Shown here: positions 1-9,600 of the stretch, piece after piece
How the letters are laid out: each line of letters begins with the position of its first letter
Numbering within the stretch: position 1 is the first letter of the stretch
Source of the DNA: Candidatus Thiodiazotropha endoloripes
Lineage (GTDB): Bacteria > Pseudomonadota > Gammaproteobacteria > Chromatiales > Chromatiaceae
Direction of reading: 5' to 3'
DNA length: 64,000 bases
Assembly (NCBI RefSeq): GCF_001708965.1
Contig: NZ_LVJW01000003.1
Location: 1,963,834-2,027,833 of the forward strand
Program-made: the position numbers and the translations under genes
The notes under the pieces: model-generated
Seen by the model: only the letters and a program-made list of their open reading frames with translations
What the model was told of the DNA's origin: nothing
Databases searched by the model: none

Positions 1-618
1 GTGCTCGCCACGCGAGGTTTTCGGTGCCTGCTGATGGGCAGGGATTGATTCGCTGCGCTCACCCCTACGGGGCGCCTACGCTGCGCTGCGGCGTCCTGCG
101 TCGCTTTGCGCCTGGTGATTCGCTGCGCTCACCCCTACGGGGCGCCTACGCTGCGCTGCGGCGTCTGCGTCACTGCGTTCCTTTCGAACGAAGGGTTCGC
201 ACCAAAACCTGCCTCTCCGCCAATAATTAAAGAGTGCTCGCCACGCGAGGTTTGGGTGCCTGCTGATGGGCAGGGATTGATTCGCTGCGCTCACCCCTAC
301 GGGGCGCCTACGCTACGCTGCGGCGTCCTGCGTCGCTTTGCGCCTGGTGATTCGCTGCGCTCACCCCTACGGGGCGCCTACGCTGCGCTGCGGCGTCTGC
401 GTCACTGCGTTCCTTTCGAACGAAGAGTTCGAACCAAAAACTGCCTCTCCGCCAATAGTAAAGAGTGCTCGCCACGCGAGGTTTTCGGTGCCTGCTGATG
501 GGCAGGGATTGATTCGCTGCGCTCACCCCTACGGGGCGCCTACGCTGCGCTGCGGCGTCTGCGTCACTGCGTTCCTTTCGAACGAAGGGTTCGCACCAAA
601 ACCTGCCTCTCCGCCAAT
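1..618. repeat. Tandem repeat array with tRNA-Ser 3'-tail copies
   Basis: Three direct repeat units start at 1, 234 and 465, each with GTGCTCGCCACGCGAGG. Units 1 and 2 are 233 and 231 bases long. Unit 3 is shorter. Each unit contains a 49-base GC-rich module (copies at 47-95, 117-165, 279-327, 349-397 and 511-559): two copies in units 1 and 2, one in unit 3. Each unit ends in CCTGCCTCTCCGCCAAT or a near copy (208-224, 441-456, 602-618), which matches the 3' end of the adjacent tRNA-Ser but on the opposite strand to that gene. The array probably continues beyond the window start. Open reading frames cross it in several frames with the same peptides, which is what a repeat gives, so I call no protein here. 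It resembles in principle the rtT repeats downstream of E. coli tyrT, although there the repeats lie in the same direction as the tRNA. Confidence 0.9.
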
Positions 619-669
619 AAAAAAAGGGCGCTCACTCGAGCACCCTTTTTTTATTGGCGGAGAGGCAGG
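602..669. repeat. 32-bp inverted repeat joining repeat tail, terminator and tRNA 3' end
   Basis: Bases 602-633 and 638-669 are inverted copies with one mismatch (629 against 642) around a 4-base loop at 634-637. The right arm includes the last 15 bases of the tRNA-Ser gene. The left arm is the tail of the last repeat unit. A transcript running past the tRNA would therefore carry a perfect complement to the tRNA acceptor and T-arm 3' strand, enclosing the terminator hairpin. Confidence 0.9.
619..652 (-). terminator. Rho-independent terminator of tRNA-Ser
   Basis: Read on the minus strand, directly after the tRNA 3' end, an A-tract leads into a GGGTGCTC/GAGCGCCC stem with a 4-base loop, followed by a run of seven T. 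The structure is nearly symmetric, so it could also stop transcription coming from the repeat array on the plus strand. Confidence 0.8.
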
Positions 670-745
670 GATTCGAACCCTGGGAGGGCTACTAACCCTC
701 AATGGTTTTCAAGACCACCGCATTCGGCCGCTCTGCCACCTCTCC
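655..745 (-). tRNA. tRNA-Ser (anticodon UGA)
   Basis: The minus strand from 745 to 655 folds as a class II tRNA with a long variable arm. It starts GGAGAGGTGGCAGAGCGG, has the anticodon loop CTTGAAA with TGA (complement at 709-711), carries the T-loop GGGTTCGAATCCC and ends CTCTCCGCCA with an encoded CCA. The acceptor stem GGAGAGG pairs with CCTCTCC. It decodes UCA, and by wobble other UCN serine codons. A C-rich discriminator-like stretch (GCGCCCC) lies just upstream, as in growth-rate-controlled stable RNA promoters. The serine tRNA ligase gene serS lies about 1.1 kb away on the same strand. Confidence 0.96.
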
Positions 746-810
746 TGAAGGGGCGCTAGGATACATAACCATCCTTGAAATTGCTAGTGTTATCCCTACC
801 TATATATGTG

Positions 811-838
811 TTGACCTTTTGTGCCGGCACGGTATGCT
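811..838 (+). promoter_or_regulatory. Sigma-70-type promoter of the Bax-inhibitor-1 family gene
   Basis: TTGACC at 811-816 and TATGCT at 833-838 are separated by 16 bases. A transcript would start near 845 and run into the gene whose ATG is at 917, with AGGAG at 901-905. This rules out the longer reading frame that begins inside the promoter at 821. Confidence 0.6.
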
Positions 839-916
839 GTGCTGAACATTTCATGGCAGCCACTGTCTGATACAAAGAGTTTGATTTTTGGGAATAAATC
901 AGGAGATTACACCAAA

Positions 917-1588
917 ATGAATCGTCTAGATTTCACTGCAACGCAATCGATTGAGTCCACTCTTTCGACTAATAAGCTAATAAAAAACACTTATATGTTG
1001 CTATCCGCCACTCTGGTTTGGAGTGCGTTGATGGCGCTTGTTTCCATGGCCATCGCTCCTTCACCGATGATCTCCCTGGGAACCTCACTCGGTGCCTTGG
1101 TGGTGCTTTGGTTTGTACTGCCCCGCTATGCCAACTCTGCCGCAGGTCTGTGGGTAGTATTCGGCGTCACCGGCCTGTTGGGCTTTGGCTTGGGCCCTAC
1201 TCTGAACTACTATGTCGCCCTGTCTAATGGTGGTCAGATCGTAGCGACGGCATTTGGCGGTACCGGTATCATCTTCCTTGCGCTTTCCGGTTATGCCCTG
1301 TCGACCAAGCGGGATTTCAGCTTCATGGGCGGCTTTATCTTTGCCGGTATGATTGTTGTGATGCTCGCTTCACTTGCCGGTCTGTTCCTGGATATGCCTG
1401 GCCTGCACCTGGCCATCTCCGCAGCCGTGATCCTGCTGATGTCCGGTTATATCCTGTTTGAGACCAGTCAGATGGTTAATGGCGCTCAGACCAACTACAT
1501 CATGGCCACGGTGAGTCTCTATCTGGCCATTCTCAACATCTTCACCAGCCTGCTGCATCTGCTTGGCGCACTGGGTGGGGAAGATTAA
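917..1588 (+). CDS. Bax inhibitor-1/YccA family inner-membrane protein
   Basis: The 223-residue product is almost entirely hydrophobic, with about seven membrane helices after a polar N-terminus of some 25 residues. The hydrophobic pattern and the late segment 'ILFETSQMVNG' are typical of the Bax inhibitor-1 (UPF0005) family. The E. coli relative YccA is an inner-membrane substrate and modulator of FtsH. YbhL belongs to the same family. The ATG at 917 is preceded by AGGAG at 901-905. The longer frame starting at 821 overlaps the promoter. A strong terminator follows, so it looks monocistronic. Family assignment is firm. The exact role is inference. Confidence 0.88.
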   Translation: MNRLDFTATQSIESTLSTNKLIKNTYMLLSATLVWSALMALVSMAIAPSPMISLGTSLGALVVLWFVLPRYANSAAGLWVVFGVTGLLGFGLGPTLNYYVALSNGGQIVATAFGGTGIIFLALSGYALSTKRDFSFMGGFIFAGMIVVMLASLAGLFLDMPGLHLAISAAVILLMSGYILFETSQMVNGAQTNYIMATVSLYLAILNIFTSLLHLLGALGGED

Positions 1589-1612
1589 TCAGCACAGTTG
1601 AAGTGATGAGAG

Positions 1613-1637
1613 AACCCCGGCTATGCCGGGGTTTTTT
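1613..1637 (+). terminator. Rho-independent terminator
   Basis: A nine-pair stem (AACCCCGGC with GCCGGGGTT) with a three-base loop is followed by a T run. It closes the Bax-inhibitor-1 family gene. Confidence 0.85.
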
Positions 1638-1654
1638 ATAGAACAGGCAAAACG

Positions 1655-1834
1655 ATGGATTGGGTGAAAATATTCTCCGCCATCCTCATCGTGGGATGGA
1701 TCATCTTCCTCTGGCCCAGGGCCAAACACTGGATGAAGAACAGCCCCAAGGCAGAACAGGGAGACTGGATGGCTGCCATTCTGCCACTGGCCGCTGTTGT
1801 CGGTTTTGTGGCATTACTCATCATGATGGTTTAG
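1655..1834 (+). CDS. Small two-helix membrane protein, 59 residues
   Basis: An ATG at 1655 opens a 59-codon frame ending in TAG at 1832-1834. The product has an N-terminal hydrophobic helix (residues about 4-20), a short basic and polar linker (PRAKHWMKNSPKAEQGDW) and a second helix ending LLIMMV. Two helices around a charged linker are what a real small membrane protein looks like. The ribosome site is weak (AGGCA). It starts 18 bases after the terminator of the gene upstream, so expression may depend on read-through or on a promoter I cannot identify. No function is recognised. Confidence 0.6.
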   Translation: MDWVKIFSAILIVGWIIFLWPRAKHWMKNSPKAEQGDWMAAILPLAAVVGFVALLIMMV

Positions 1835-1853
1835 CAAACCACCTCTTGGACCA

Positions 1854-3128
<1,275 letters not shown>

Positions 3129-3440
3129 TTATTCACCCATATTAACCTGGGCGGGCCAGCTCACTACGTAACCCGGCTCGACCCATTGATTCAAATCTTG
3201 CAAAACTTTTTCCACCCGATCCGGACTATCAAAGAACTCGATCACCAGAGGCAGATCCATGGAGATGTCCAACAGTGACGCCTCATGGGCTCTGCCGGAG
3301 CGGCCAAAGCCCGCAATGCCGCGAAATGCAGTGACTCCCCTTACCTGCTCTTCATTATGCAGGAAGTCGAGCAGCTTTCTCAGCTGGTGATCTCCCTCGG
3401 TGATATAGACCCGCACCATGGTGACTTCGGCCTGTTTCAT
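3129..3440 (-). CDS. DUF190 family protein
   Basis: A 103-residue cytoplasmic protein with the DUF190 pattern, a ferredoxin-like fold similar to PII signalling proteins. Visible are 'VRVYITEGDHQLRKLLDFL', 'VRGVTAFRGIAGFG' and 'LPLVIEFFDSPDRVEKVL'. Its ATG at 3440 overlaps the crcB stop in an ATGA junction, so the two are translationally coupled. The much longer frame that opens at 3620 lies inside crcB and is discarded. DUF190 genes often sit beside crcB, and a role in fluoride export or its regulation is suspected from that pairing, not shown. Confidence 0.88.
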   Translation of the reverse strand: MKQAEVTMVRVYITEGDHQLRKLLDFLHNEEQVRGVTAFRGIAGFGRSGRAHEASLLDISMDLPLVIEFFDSPDRVEKVLQDLNQWVEPGYVVSWPAQVNMGE

Positions 3441-3811
3441 AGTTGCCTCCCGAGTACCAGACCCAGCCAGCAAGCCAACAAACAGGCAACCACACTGAGT
3501 AGAACATTCAAGCCCGCTTTTAGAACCTCGGCCTGCTCCAGCAGGTTCAAAGTCTCCATAGAGAATGTGGAGAAAGTGGTAAAAGCCCCCAGAAAGCCGA
3601 TCAACAATCCGGCCCGCCATTCAGTCGAGACCGCCATGCGTTCAATAAACAACACATAGAGGAATCCCATCACCAGGGAACCCAATACATTGACCACCAG
3701 GGTGCCATAGGGAAACCCTCGTCCCAAAACCCCATACACGCCGCTGGATACCCAAAAGCGGAACAGAGCTCCGACGGCACCGCCGCTGGCAATAACGAGT
3801 AGTTGATACAA
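3437..3811 (-). CDS. crcB: Fluoride ion channel CrcB/Fluc
   Basis: A 124-residue, four-helix membrane protein. Hallmarks are 'GGAVGALFRFWVS', the conserved 'PYGTLVVNVLGSLVMGF' with the family Asn, and 'GFLGAFTTFSTFSME', which contains the Phe and Ser/Thr residues lining the fluoride pore. The family works as dual-topology dimers that export fluoride. It is first in a crcB-DUF190-serS transcript. No fluoride riboswitch is visible upstream, although a TATAAT -10 box lies at 3842-3847. Confidence 0.95.
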   Translation of the reverse strand: MYQLLVIASGGAVGALFRFWVSSGVYGVLGRGFPYGTLVVNVLGSLVMGFLYVLFIERMAVSTEWRAGLLIGFLGAFTTFSTFSMETLNLLEQAEVLKAGLNVLLSVVACLLACWLGLVLGRQL

Positions 3812-3841
3812 TCCGGAATCCTAGGGACTGGAAAAGATGGG

Positions 3842-3870
3842 ATTATAACCGCTGTTGATGGACTTTTGGC
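3842..3870 (-). promoter_or_regulatory. Probable promoter of crcB-DUF190-serS
   Basis: On the minus strand a perfect TATAAT lies at 3847-3842, with a weak -35 (TAGCCA) about 19 bases upstream. Transcription would start about 25 bases before the crcB ATG. The accessory block separates crcB from rarA, so this operon needs its own promoter. Confidence 0.4.
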
Positions 3871-3949
3871 TAGGGTAAATTAAAATATTTAGACCAAAAA
3901 AGGATCCGTTGTTACATCCCTAGAGCTTTCAGTGGCCGTTTGCTGAAGT

Positions 3950-6490
3950 TTAAAAATCCCATCGGTAGCCCGCATAGAAGAAGTAGTCGGTAAAATTGGT
4001 CACTTCCGTACCATCATCCTCTTCAAACCAGTTGAGTCCCCCCTCCAGTTCGAAGGTGAAGTCTTTCCGCAAACGGTAGTCCATCCGTAGAAACGGACTG
4101 ACCGTAAACCGGGTTCCTTCATTCTCTTTGTTTTCACGATAGGAGACATCCAGACGCGGATTGACCCGCCAGGCGTTGGTGATGGGATAACGGCTGCTGA
4201 CCCCAATCCGGTAGGTATCCGAGGTGTCCGAATCGGAATATCGGAGGGTGAACACTCCGATATCCCCCTGTTTCAGCAGATCGTTCTTGATCACCTGAAA
4301 GGAGTAAAAGAACTCTGTATCGGTGGCTTCTGTGGCAAGAACACCGCCTGAGGCGGGGGTTTCCCCGGTTTTACTGGCTGTGAAGTCGCCACTCAATTGC
4401 AGGGTGTCGGAGAAAGGATGTGTGACACCAAAGGAGATACTCGAGGATTTGGCGGTGCGATCCTGAGCAAGGTCGTAGATCTCGTCATCGCTGTAGAAAT
4501 CCTGCAACTCCTCAACCGACCCGATCGGCAGGAAAGTGTCCGGATCGGATTGTCCACTCAGGGCATTCGAGGTCATCAGGATTGGGCTGGTGCGATAATC
4601 CAGATTGAGGTAGAGGCTGGTTTTGTTCTCCAGACGCCAGTTGGTCTGCAGCATGAAAATACCCAGCTCTTTGTGGAAGATATCGTAATCGACCAGGCTG
4701 AACATGGACTTTTGAGGATCATAATAGCGGACCTCGCCACCCACTGCCCTGCGGTCAACCAGGCCATCCACCCGCTGCTCGACAATAAACAGGCTCGCAT
4801 CCCAGTTTTCAAAGATGCTGGAGAAATCACCACTGATCCCGGCGAACTGTTTGTGCTCATGCAGAAAGGTATCCCGGGAGCGTTCGACCGGCAGACCCGC
4901 TGACGCCCGGATATTGATATCCGGGGTGAGCTCGTAACCGAGTACCAATCCATCAAATCGGTTCAGGATACCGCTTGAACGGAGTCTCTGACGGCCAAAC
5001 TTGGCGCTGGTCCGGCTATCCAGATGTTCAACATCGATATAGGCGTCACTGAGGGTGGTATCATTTTCCCCATCATCCAGCAGATCGGAGATATAACTGC
5101 CGGTGATCTTCATGCGCATATCGTACTCTTCACTACGGCGACGGGCATTGAAATCGACAAAGCTCTCAATCTCCGAACGGGAGATACTGTCTTCGTCCTC
5201 GACGAAGGGACTGTCGATCTTATCCCGGCGGTAGTTCTGGGAGAAACTGCCGTAGACATCCCAAATCGCCTTCTCCCCTTCCTCTTCGCTGCCTGGTTCC
5301 CCCGGCTTGGGCCTTTTGCGTAAGGTCTCTTTGGGCCGTTGAGGTGCGGTCTCAAGGCCCAGCAGACGCTGTGTCACCCGCTCCGCATCCTCACCTTCCG
5401 GGTACTTTTCCAGATAGAGTCTGTACTCCCCTTTTGCATGGGCAATCTGACCGTTACGTTCACGGGAGAGACCCAGCAGCTCCAGGGCTTCCTGGGTGTA
5501 GATGTTGTCAGGCTCTTCCAGCAGGGCTTCCAGTAAGCGTACAGCTTTGGCATAGTCACCCGCCGTGATGGTGCGCCGGATCATCTCCATCATCTTGGTG
5601 ATACGGGGATCCACATTGGCCAGTTCAGGCTCCTCCATGTACTGACCGTCCAGACCCGGCTCCAGCCCTCTTTCAAAAAAGGCCTGGCGTCTTTCAACAA
5701 TATCCGCCGTGTCGATCCAGGCATTCGGATAGAAGCTCTTTACCGCCTCTAACTGCCGTTTGGCATCCTGCTTGGTACGAAAAAAACCGAGCCGCAGGCG
5801 GTAGATCGGATTACCTTCGATCTCCCCCTTGGTGCTGTAGAGCAGTTGGTTTTCGCCGATTGGCACCGGTGGCATCTCTTCATAATCGACCGGTTCGGAT
5901 TGGACACCGAGATTGAGTACATAGATCACCAGGGGCAGTGACTTGACACTCAATGGCGCCTTCATTTCAGGCACTTCGGTCTGCAGCGTCTTCAATCTGG
6001 CCTGACCGAAACCAGAGCTGCGTTTGACCTGTTCCGGGAGAACAAACTCCATCACATAGAAATCCCTGCCCTGGCGGATTTTTACATCTCTGACCGGCGT
6101 GGCGAAGGAGACCAGCAGGGTGGAGGTGCCCAGACGGCTACCCTGAAAAACCACTTTATCAAGTGGTATCGCAGCGGATGGGCTCCAGGTCAGTTGATCC
6201 TCCTGATCGAGCTCACCATCCTGGTCCTGCTCGGTTGTCGCACCAAGCTGTTCATCCGTGGTCTGTCCTACCCTGACCTGCACCCCCAGTTCACTGTTTG
6301 ACTCATTGATCAGGTGAGACACATAACGGACCGGCACATTGAAGTGGACAGCAATGACATTTGCCCCCGCTTCAGAATCGATTTCAATACGATCGAGAAT
6401 TCTGGATGCAGCCTGTGACTGCGTGGTCAATAGCAACAACACGATTGACAACAGCCAGAAATAGACCCTCGATTGAACTTTGAGCTGCAC
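3950..6490 (-). CDS. Outer-membrane beta-barrel protein with SPOR and TPR regions
   Basis: The 846 residues begin with a signal peptide (1-27, cut after SQA). A domain at about 30-150 is of unknown type. A SPOR-like segment lies at 225-265 ('YRLRLGFFRTKQDAKRQLEAV'), TPR-like helices at 295-380, and a charged proline-rich linker at 382-407. The last 440 residues alternate polar and hydrophobic positions with many aromatic strand ends and finish in 'AGYRWDF'. That C-terminal aromatic signature is typical of BamA-assembled outer-membrane barrels. I infer an outer-membrane pore or scaffold with a periplasmic arm. It is the last minus-strand gene of the multiheme cluster, which suggests it takes electrons or cytochrome through the outer membrane. 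It has no CXXCH motif. It could instead be a polysaccharide or protein export channel built like BcsC or PgaA. Confidence 0.75.
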   Translation of the reverse strand: MQLKVQSRVYFWLLSIVLLLLTTQSQAASRILDRIEIDSEAGANVIAVHFNVPVRYVSHLINESNSELGVQVRVGQTTDEQLGATTEQDQDGELDQEDQLTWSPSAAIPLDKVVFQGSRLGTSTLLVSFATPVRDVKIRQGRDFYVMEFVLPEQVKRSSGFGQARLKTLQTEVPEMKAPLSVKSLPLVIYVLNLGVQSEPVDYEEMPPVPIGENQLLYSTKGEIEGNPIYRLRLGFFRTKQDAKRQLEAVKSFYPNAWIDTADIVERRQAFFERGLEPGLDGQYMEEPELANVDPRITKMMEMIRRTITAGDYAKAVRLLEALLEEPDNIYTQEALELLGLSRERNGQIAHAKGEYRLYLEKYPEGEDAERVTQRLLGLETAPQRPKETLRKRPKPGEPGSEEEGEKAIWDVYGSFSQNYRRDKIDSPFVEDEDSISRSEIESFVDFNARRRSEEYDMRMKITGSYISDLLDDGENDTTLSDAYIDVEHLDSRTSAKFGRQRLRSSGILNRFDGLVLGYELTPDINIRASAGLPVERSRDTFLHEHKQFAGISGDFSSIFENWDASLFIVEQRVDGLVDRRAVGGEVRYYDPQKSMFSLVDYDIFHKELGIFMLQTNWRLENKTSLYLNLDYRTSPILMTSNALSGQSDPDTFLPIGSVEELQDFYSDDEIYDLAQDRTAKSSSISFGVTHPFSDTLQLSGDFTASKTGETPASGGVLATEATDTEFFYSFQVIKNDLLKQGDIGVFTLRYSDSDTSDTYRIGVSSRYPITNAWRVNPRLDVSYRENKENEGTRFTVSPFLRMDYRLRKDFTFELEGGLNWFEEDDGTEVTNFTDYFFYAGYRWDF

Positions 6491-6602
6491 GCTTGTTACC
6501 TGATTGAATTAAAAAATGTCATTAATTAAAGACTGCTGGTTGATGGGCTGCAAGGCCATCCTATCAGGTCATGAGAATAATGAACAAAGTGCTTAAAATG
6601 AC

Positions 6603-6636
6603 CCGAATAATCCCTAATCACTAAGGGATTATTCGG
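6603..6636 (-). terminator. 13-bp hairpin between giant cytochrome and barrel gene
   Basis: Bases 6603-6615 and 6624-6636 form a perfect 13-pair stem (CCGAATAATCCCT) with an 8-base loop, starting eight bases past the stop of the 67-heme gene. Only a short T-rich run (CATTTT) follows on the minus strand, so it may be a leaky terminator or a 3' stabilising structure that sets the barrel gene lower than the cytochromes. Confidence 0.55.
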
Positions 6637-6643
6637 ATATCAT

Positions 6644-9600
6644 TTACCACTCCCTGTCGCTCACTCTATGACAGCCACTGCTTCCGCAATTGCGATCAGC
6701 ACTGAGTCCGCTATGGTCATCTTCACCTCTTTCATAATCATTTGCATGACATCCCGCACAAGAGCGAGCATAGCTCGGAAACGGCCAAGGAACTGACTCA
6801 CTGTTACTCGAGTGACAGTCTTGGCATGACAGGTTAGCCCGGTGATCGCCCGGATAGTTTCCGGATGTATGACGATAATTTATCACGGGCAACCAACCAT
6901 TGGTGGTATGGCAGGCATCACACTGCTGGGTGGTAACGAAATGCCCTTGAGGAGTCCCGGTGGCAATCGTGCCATTGTGACAGCTGTTGCAGTTACCGGT
7001 TACACCACTGTGATCAAACGTCACACTGAGCCAGTTACTGGTTGAGGTATGGCAATCATCACACTGAGCATTGGTAGGCAGATGGTTGGCCGACTTACCT
7101 GTTGCGAATGTGCCGTTGTGGCAGTTGGAGCAGGTTCCGGCCACATTGGTGTGACTGAAGGTCACATTCAACCAGTTGTCGGTTGAGTTATGACAGATAT
7201 TACACTCTTGCGTGGTCGGTATATGGTTGCCAGGCTTACCAGTCGCCAGGGAACCGTTGTGACAACTGGAACAACCGGTAATGATGCTGCCGTGGTTGAA
7301 ATCGACGTTGGCCCAGTCGGTTGTGGATATGTGGCAAGTATCGCACTGACCTGAAGTCTGGATATGGCCGGCGTGTTTGCCGGTTGCGGTCACACCGTTA
7401 TGACAGGTTGAACAGGTACCCGCCACATTGCCGTGGGTGAAGCGTACATTCAGCCAGTTGGTTGTCGAGAGATGGCAATCATCACACTGGGCTGTGGTAG
7501 GTACATGTCCCGGATCCTTACCGGTAGCGGTAATGCCGTCATGGCAGTTGGAGCAGTTACCCGCCGCATTGGTGTGATCGAACCTGACCGACAACCAGTT
7601 CGTCTGAGAGGTATGACAGGCGTCGCACTCGGACGTGGTCGGTACATGGCTGGCCGGTTTACCGGTCGCGGTAACCCCGTTGTGGCAACTTGAGCAGGTG
7701 CCGGTAACCACCGAGTGATCGAAGTTGACCGCTGTCCAGGTTGTCTGGGAGGTATGGCAGACATCACAGGCCGCATTGGTGGCCACGTGGCTGGCTGATT
7801 TACCGGTCGCGATGGTGCCGTTATGGCAGCTCTGACAGGTGCCGGTTACCGTGCTGTGGTCGAAGCGTACCGAGAGCCAGTTGACAGTGGAGATATGGCA
7901 ACTGTCGCACTGACCACTGGTGGCGATATGGGTCGCATGTTTACCGGTAGCGATGGTGCCGTTATGACAGCTTGAGCAGGTTCCCGCAACGCCGGCATGA
8001 TCGAAGGTGCCGGTGGCCCAGGTTACCGTGGTATGGCAGTTCTCGCACGGCTCATTGGTCGGTATGTGATTGGCCGGTTTACCGGTGGCGTCGACATTAT
8101 TATGACAGCTGGCACAGCCGGAGACGATACCGGTGTGATCGAAGCGGATGTTCAACCAGGTGGTGTTGGAGATGTGGCAGTTGTCACAGGCCGCATTGGT
8201 CTGCACATGGTTTGCCGGCTTGCCGGTTGCTGTATTGCCATCGTGACAGCTGGCGCAGGCACCGGAGACCACCGCGTGATCAAAAGTGATCTGCAACCAA
8301 TTATTGGTGGAGGTATGGCAGGCCTCACAGGAGGCTGTGGTCGCCACATGGGCGGCATGCTTGCCGGTCGCCCGGACTCCGTCATGGCAGGATTGGCAGC
8401 TGTCCGTTACCCCGTCGTGGTTGAAGTTGGTGATTGTCCAACTGTTGGTGGTATGACAGGTATCACAGGTCGCATTGGTCAATACATGGGATGGTGATTT
8501 ACCAATGGCAATATCCCCGTTGTGACACAGATGACAAGCTGTGGTGACCCCACTGTGGGTAAAACCGTTCAGGTTCCAGTTGGTCGGTGTATGACAATCT
8601 TCACAGGGCTGGGTGGTGGCAATATGTCCAGCATGTTTGCCGGTTGCTGTGGTGCCGTCATGGCAGGATTCACAATCCCCGGTAATCCCCGCATGGTCGA
8701 AATTGGAGATCAGCCATCCATCAACCGTATGACAGGTATCGCACTGTGCATTGGTCTGCAGATGACCGGCATGCTTACCGGTTGCCCGTACTCCGTTGTG
8801 ACAGCTCGAACAGACTCCGGCGGTCGGTACGGCACTGTGATCAAAGCTGACCCTCAACCAGGTGGTGGTCGAGTTGTGGCAGACATCACACTGCTCAGTC
8901 GTGGCAATGTGGTTGCTATGCATACCGGTGGCGGTGGTACCGTTATGACAGCTTGAACAGACTCCGGTGGTGGTCACCCCGCTATGATCGAAGCTTGTAT
9001 CCTGCCAGTTGATGGTAGAGAGGTGGCAAATGTCACACTGAGCGGTCGTTTCGATATGTTGCGCATGCTTGCCGGTTGCTTGTGTGCCATCGTGGCAGTT
9101 GGAGCAGTTGCCGCTGGCAGCCACATTGTCATGATTGAAGGTGGTCAGCAGCCAGTCGATGGTTGACGTATGGCAGCTGTCACACTGGGCATCCGTGGGA
9201 ATGTGTGAGGCGTGTTTGCCTGTTGCAACCACACCGTCATGACAGCTTGAGCAGGCTCCTGCCACACCGGCGTGATCAAAACGACCGGTGCTCCAGGTAA
9301 TGGTGTTGTGGCAGTTCTCACAGGGCTCCGTGGTGGGTATGTGGGTATCGGGTTTACCGGTGGCATCCACCCCATTGTGGCAGGATTCACAACCACTGGT
9401 AATGCCGCTGTGATCGAAGCGCACCGCTGTCCAGGTCTCATTGGAGATATGGCAGTTGTCACAGGCCGCATCGGTCTCGATATGGTCGGCCGATTTACCA
9501 GTTGCAGTCACACCATCATGACAGCTGGCGCAGGTCCCTGTAACGATGGAATGGTCGAATGTGACTTCCGCCCAACTGGTTGTCGAGGTATGACAACCTT

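Noticed and set aside
1-618. CRISPR array
   Set aside because: Units are over 150 bases, the intervening sequence is itself repeated, and there are no unique spacers or cas genes.
24-748. Overlapping frames in the repeat array giving peptides such as 'LIRCAHPYGAPTLRCGV'
   Set aside because: The same peptide appears in several frames because the DNA is repeated. The frames lack ribosome sites and one runs into the tRNA.
3441-3620. N-terminal extension of the DUF190 protein
   Set aside because: It lies wholly inside crcB in another frame. The ATGA overlap start at 3440 gives a normal-length family member.
3812-3949. Fluoride riboswitch upstream of crcB
   Set aside because: The conserved GGCGATGG and GCTGATGACTCCT elements are not present on the minus strand. 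Only a TATAAT box is seen.
8522-8956. Recent exact duplication inside the giant cytochrome (assembly artefact)
   Set aside because: The repeated blocks differ at many codons and residues, so they are diverged copies and not a collapsed or duplicated assembly.
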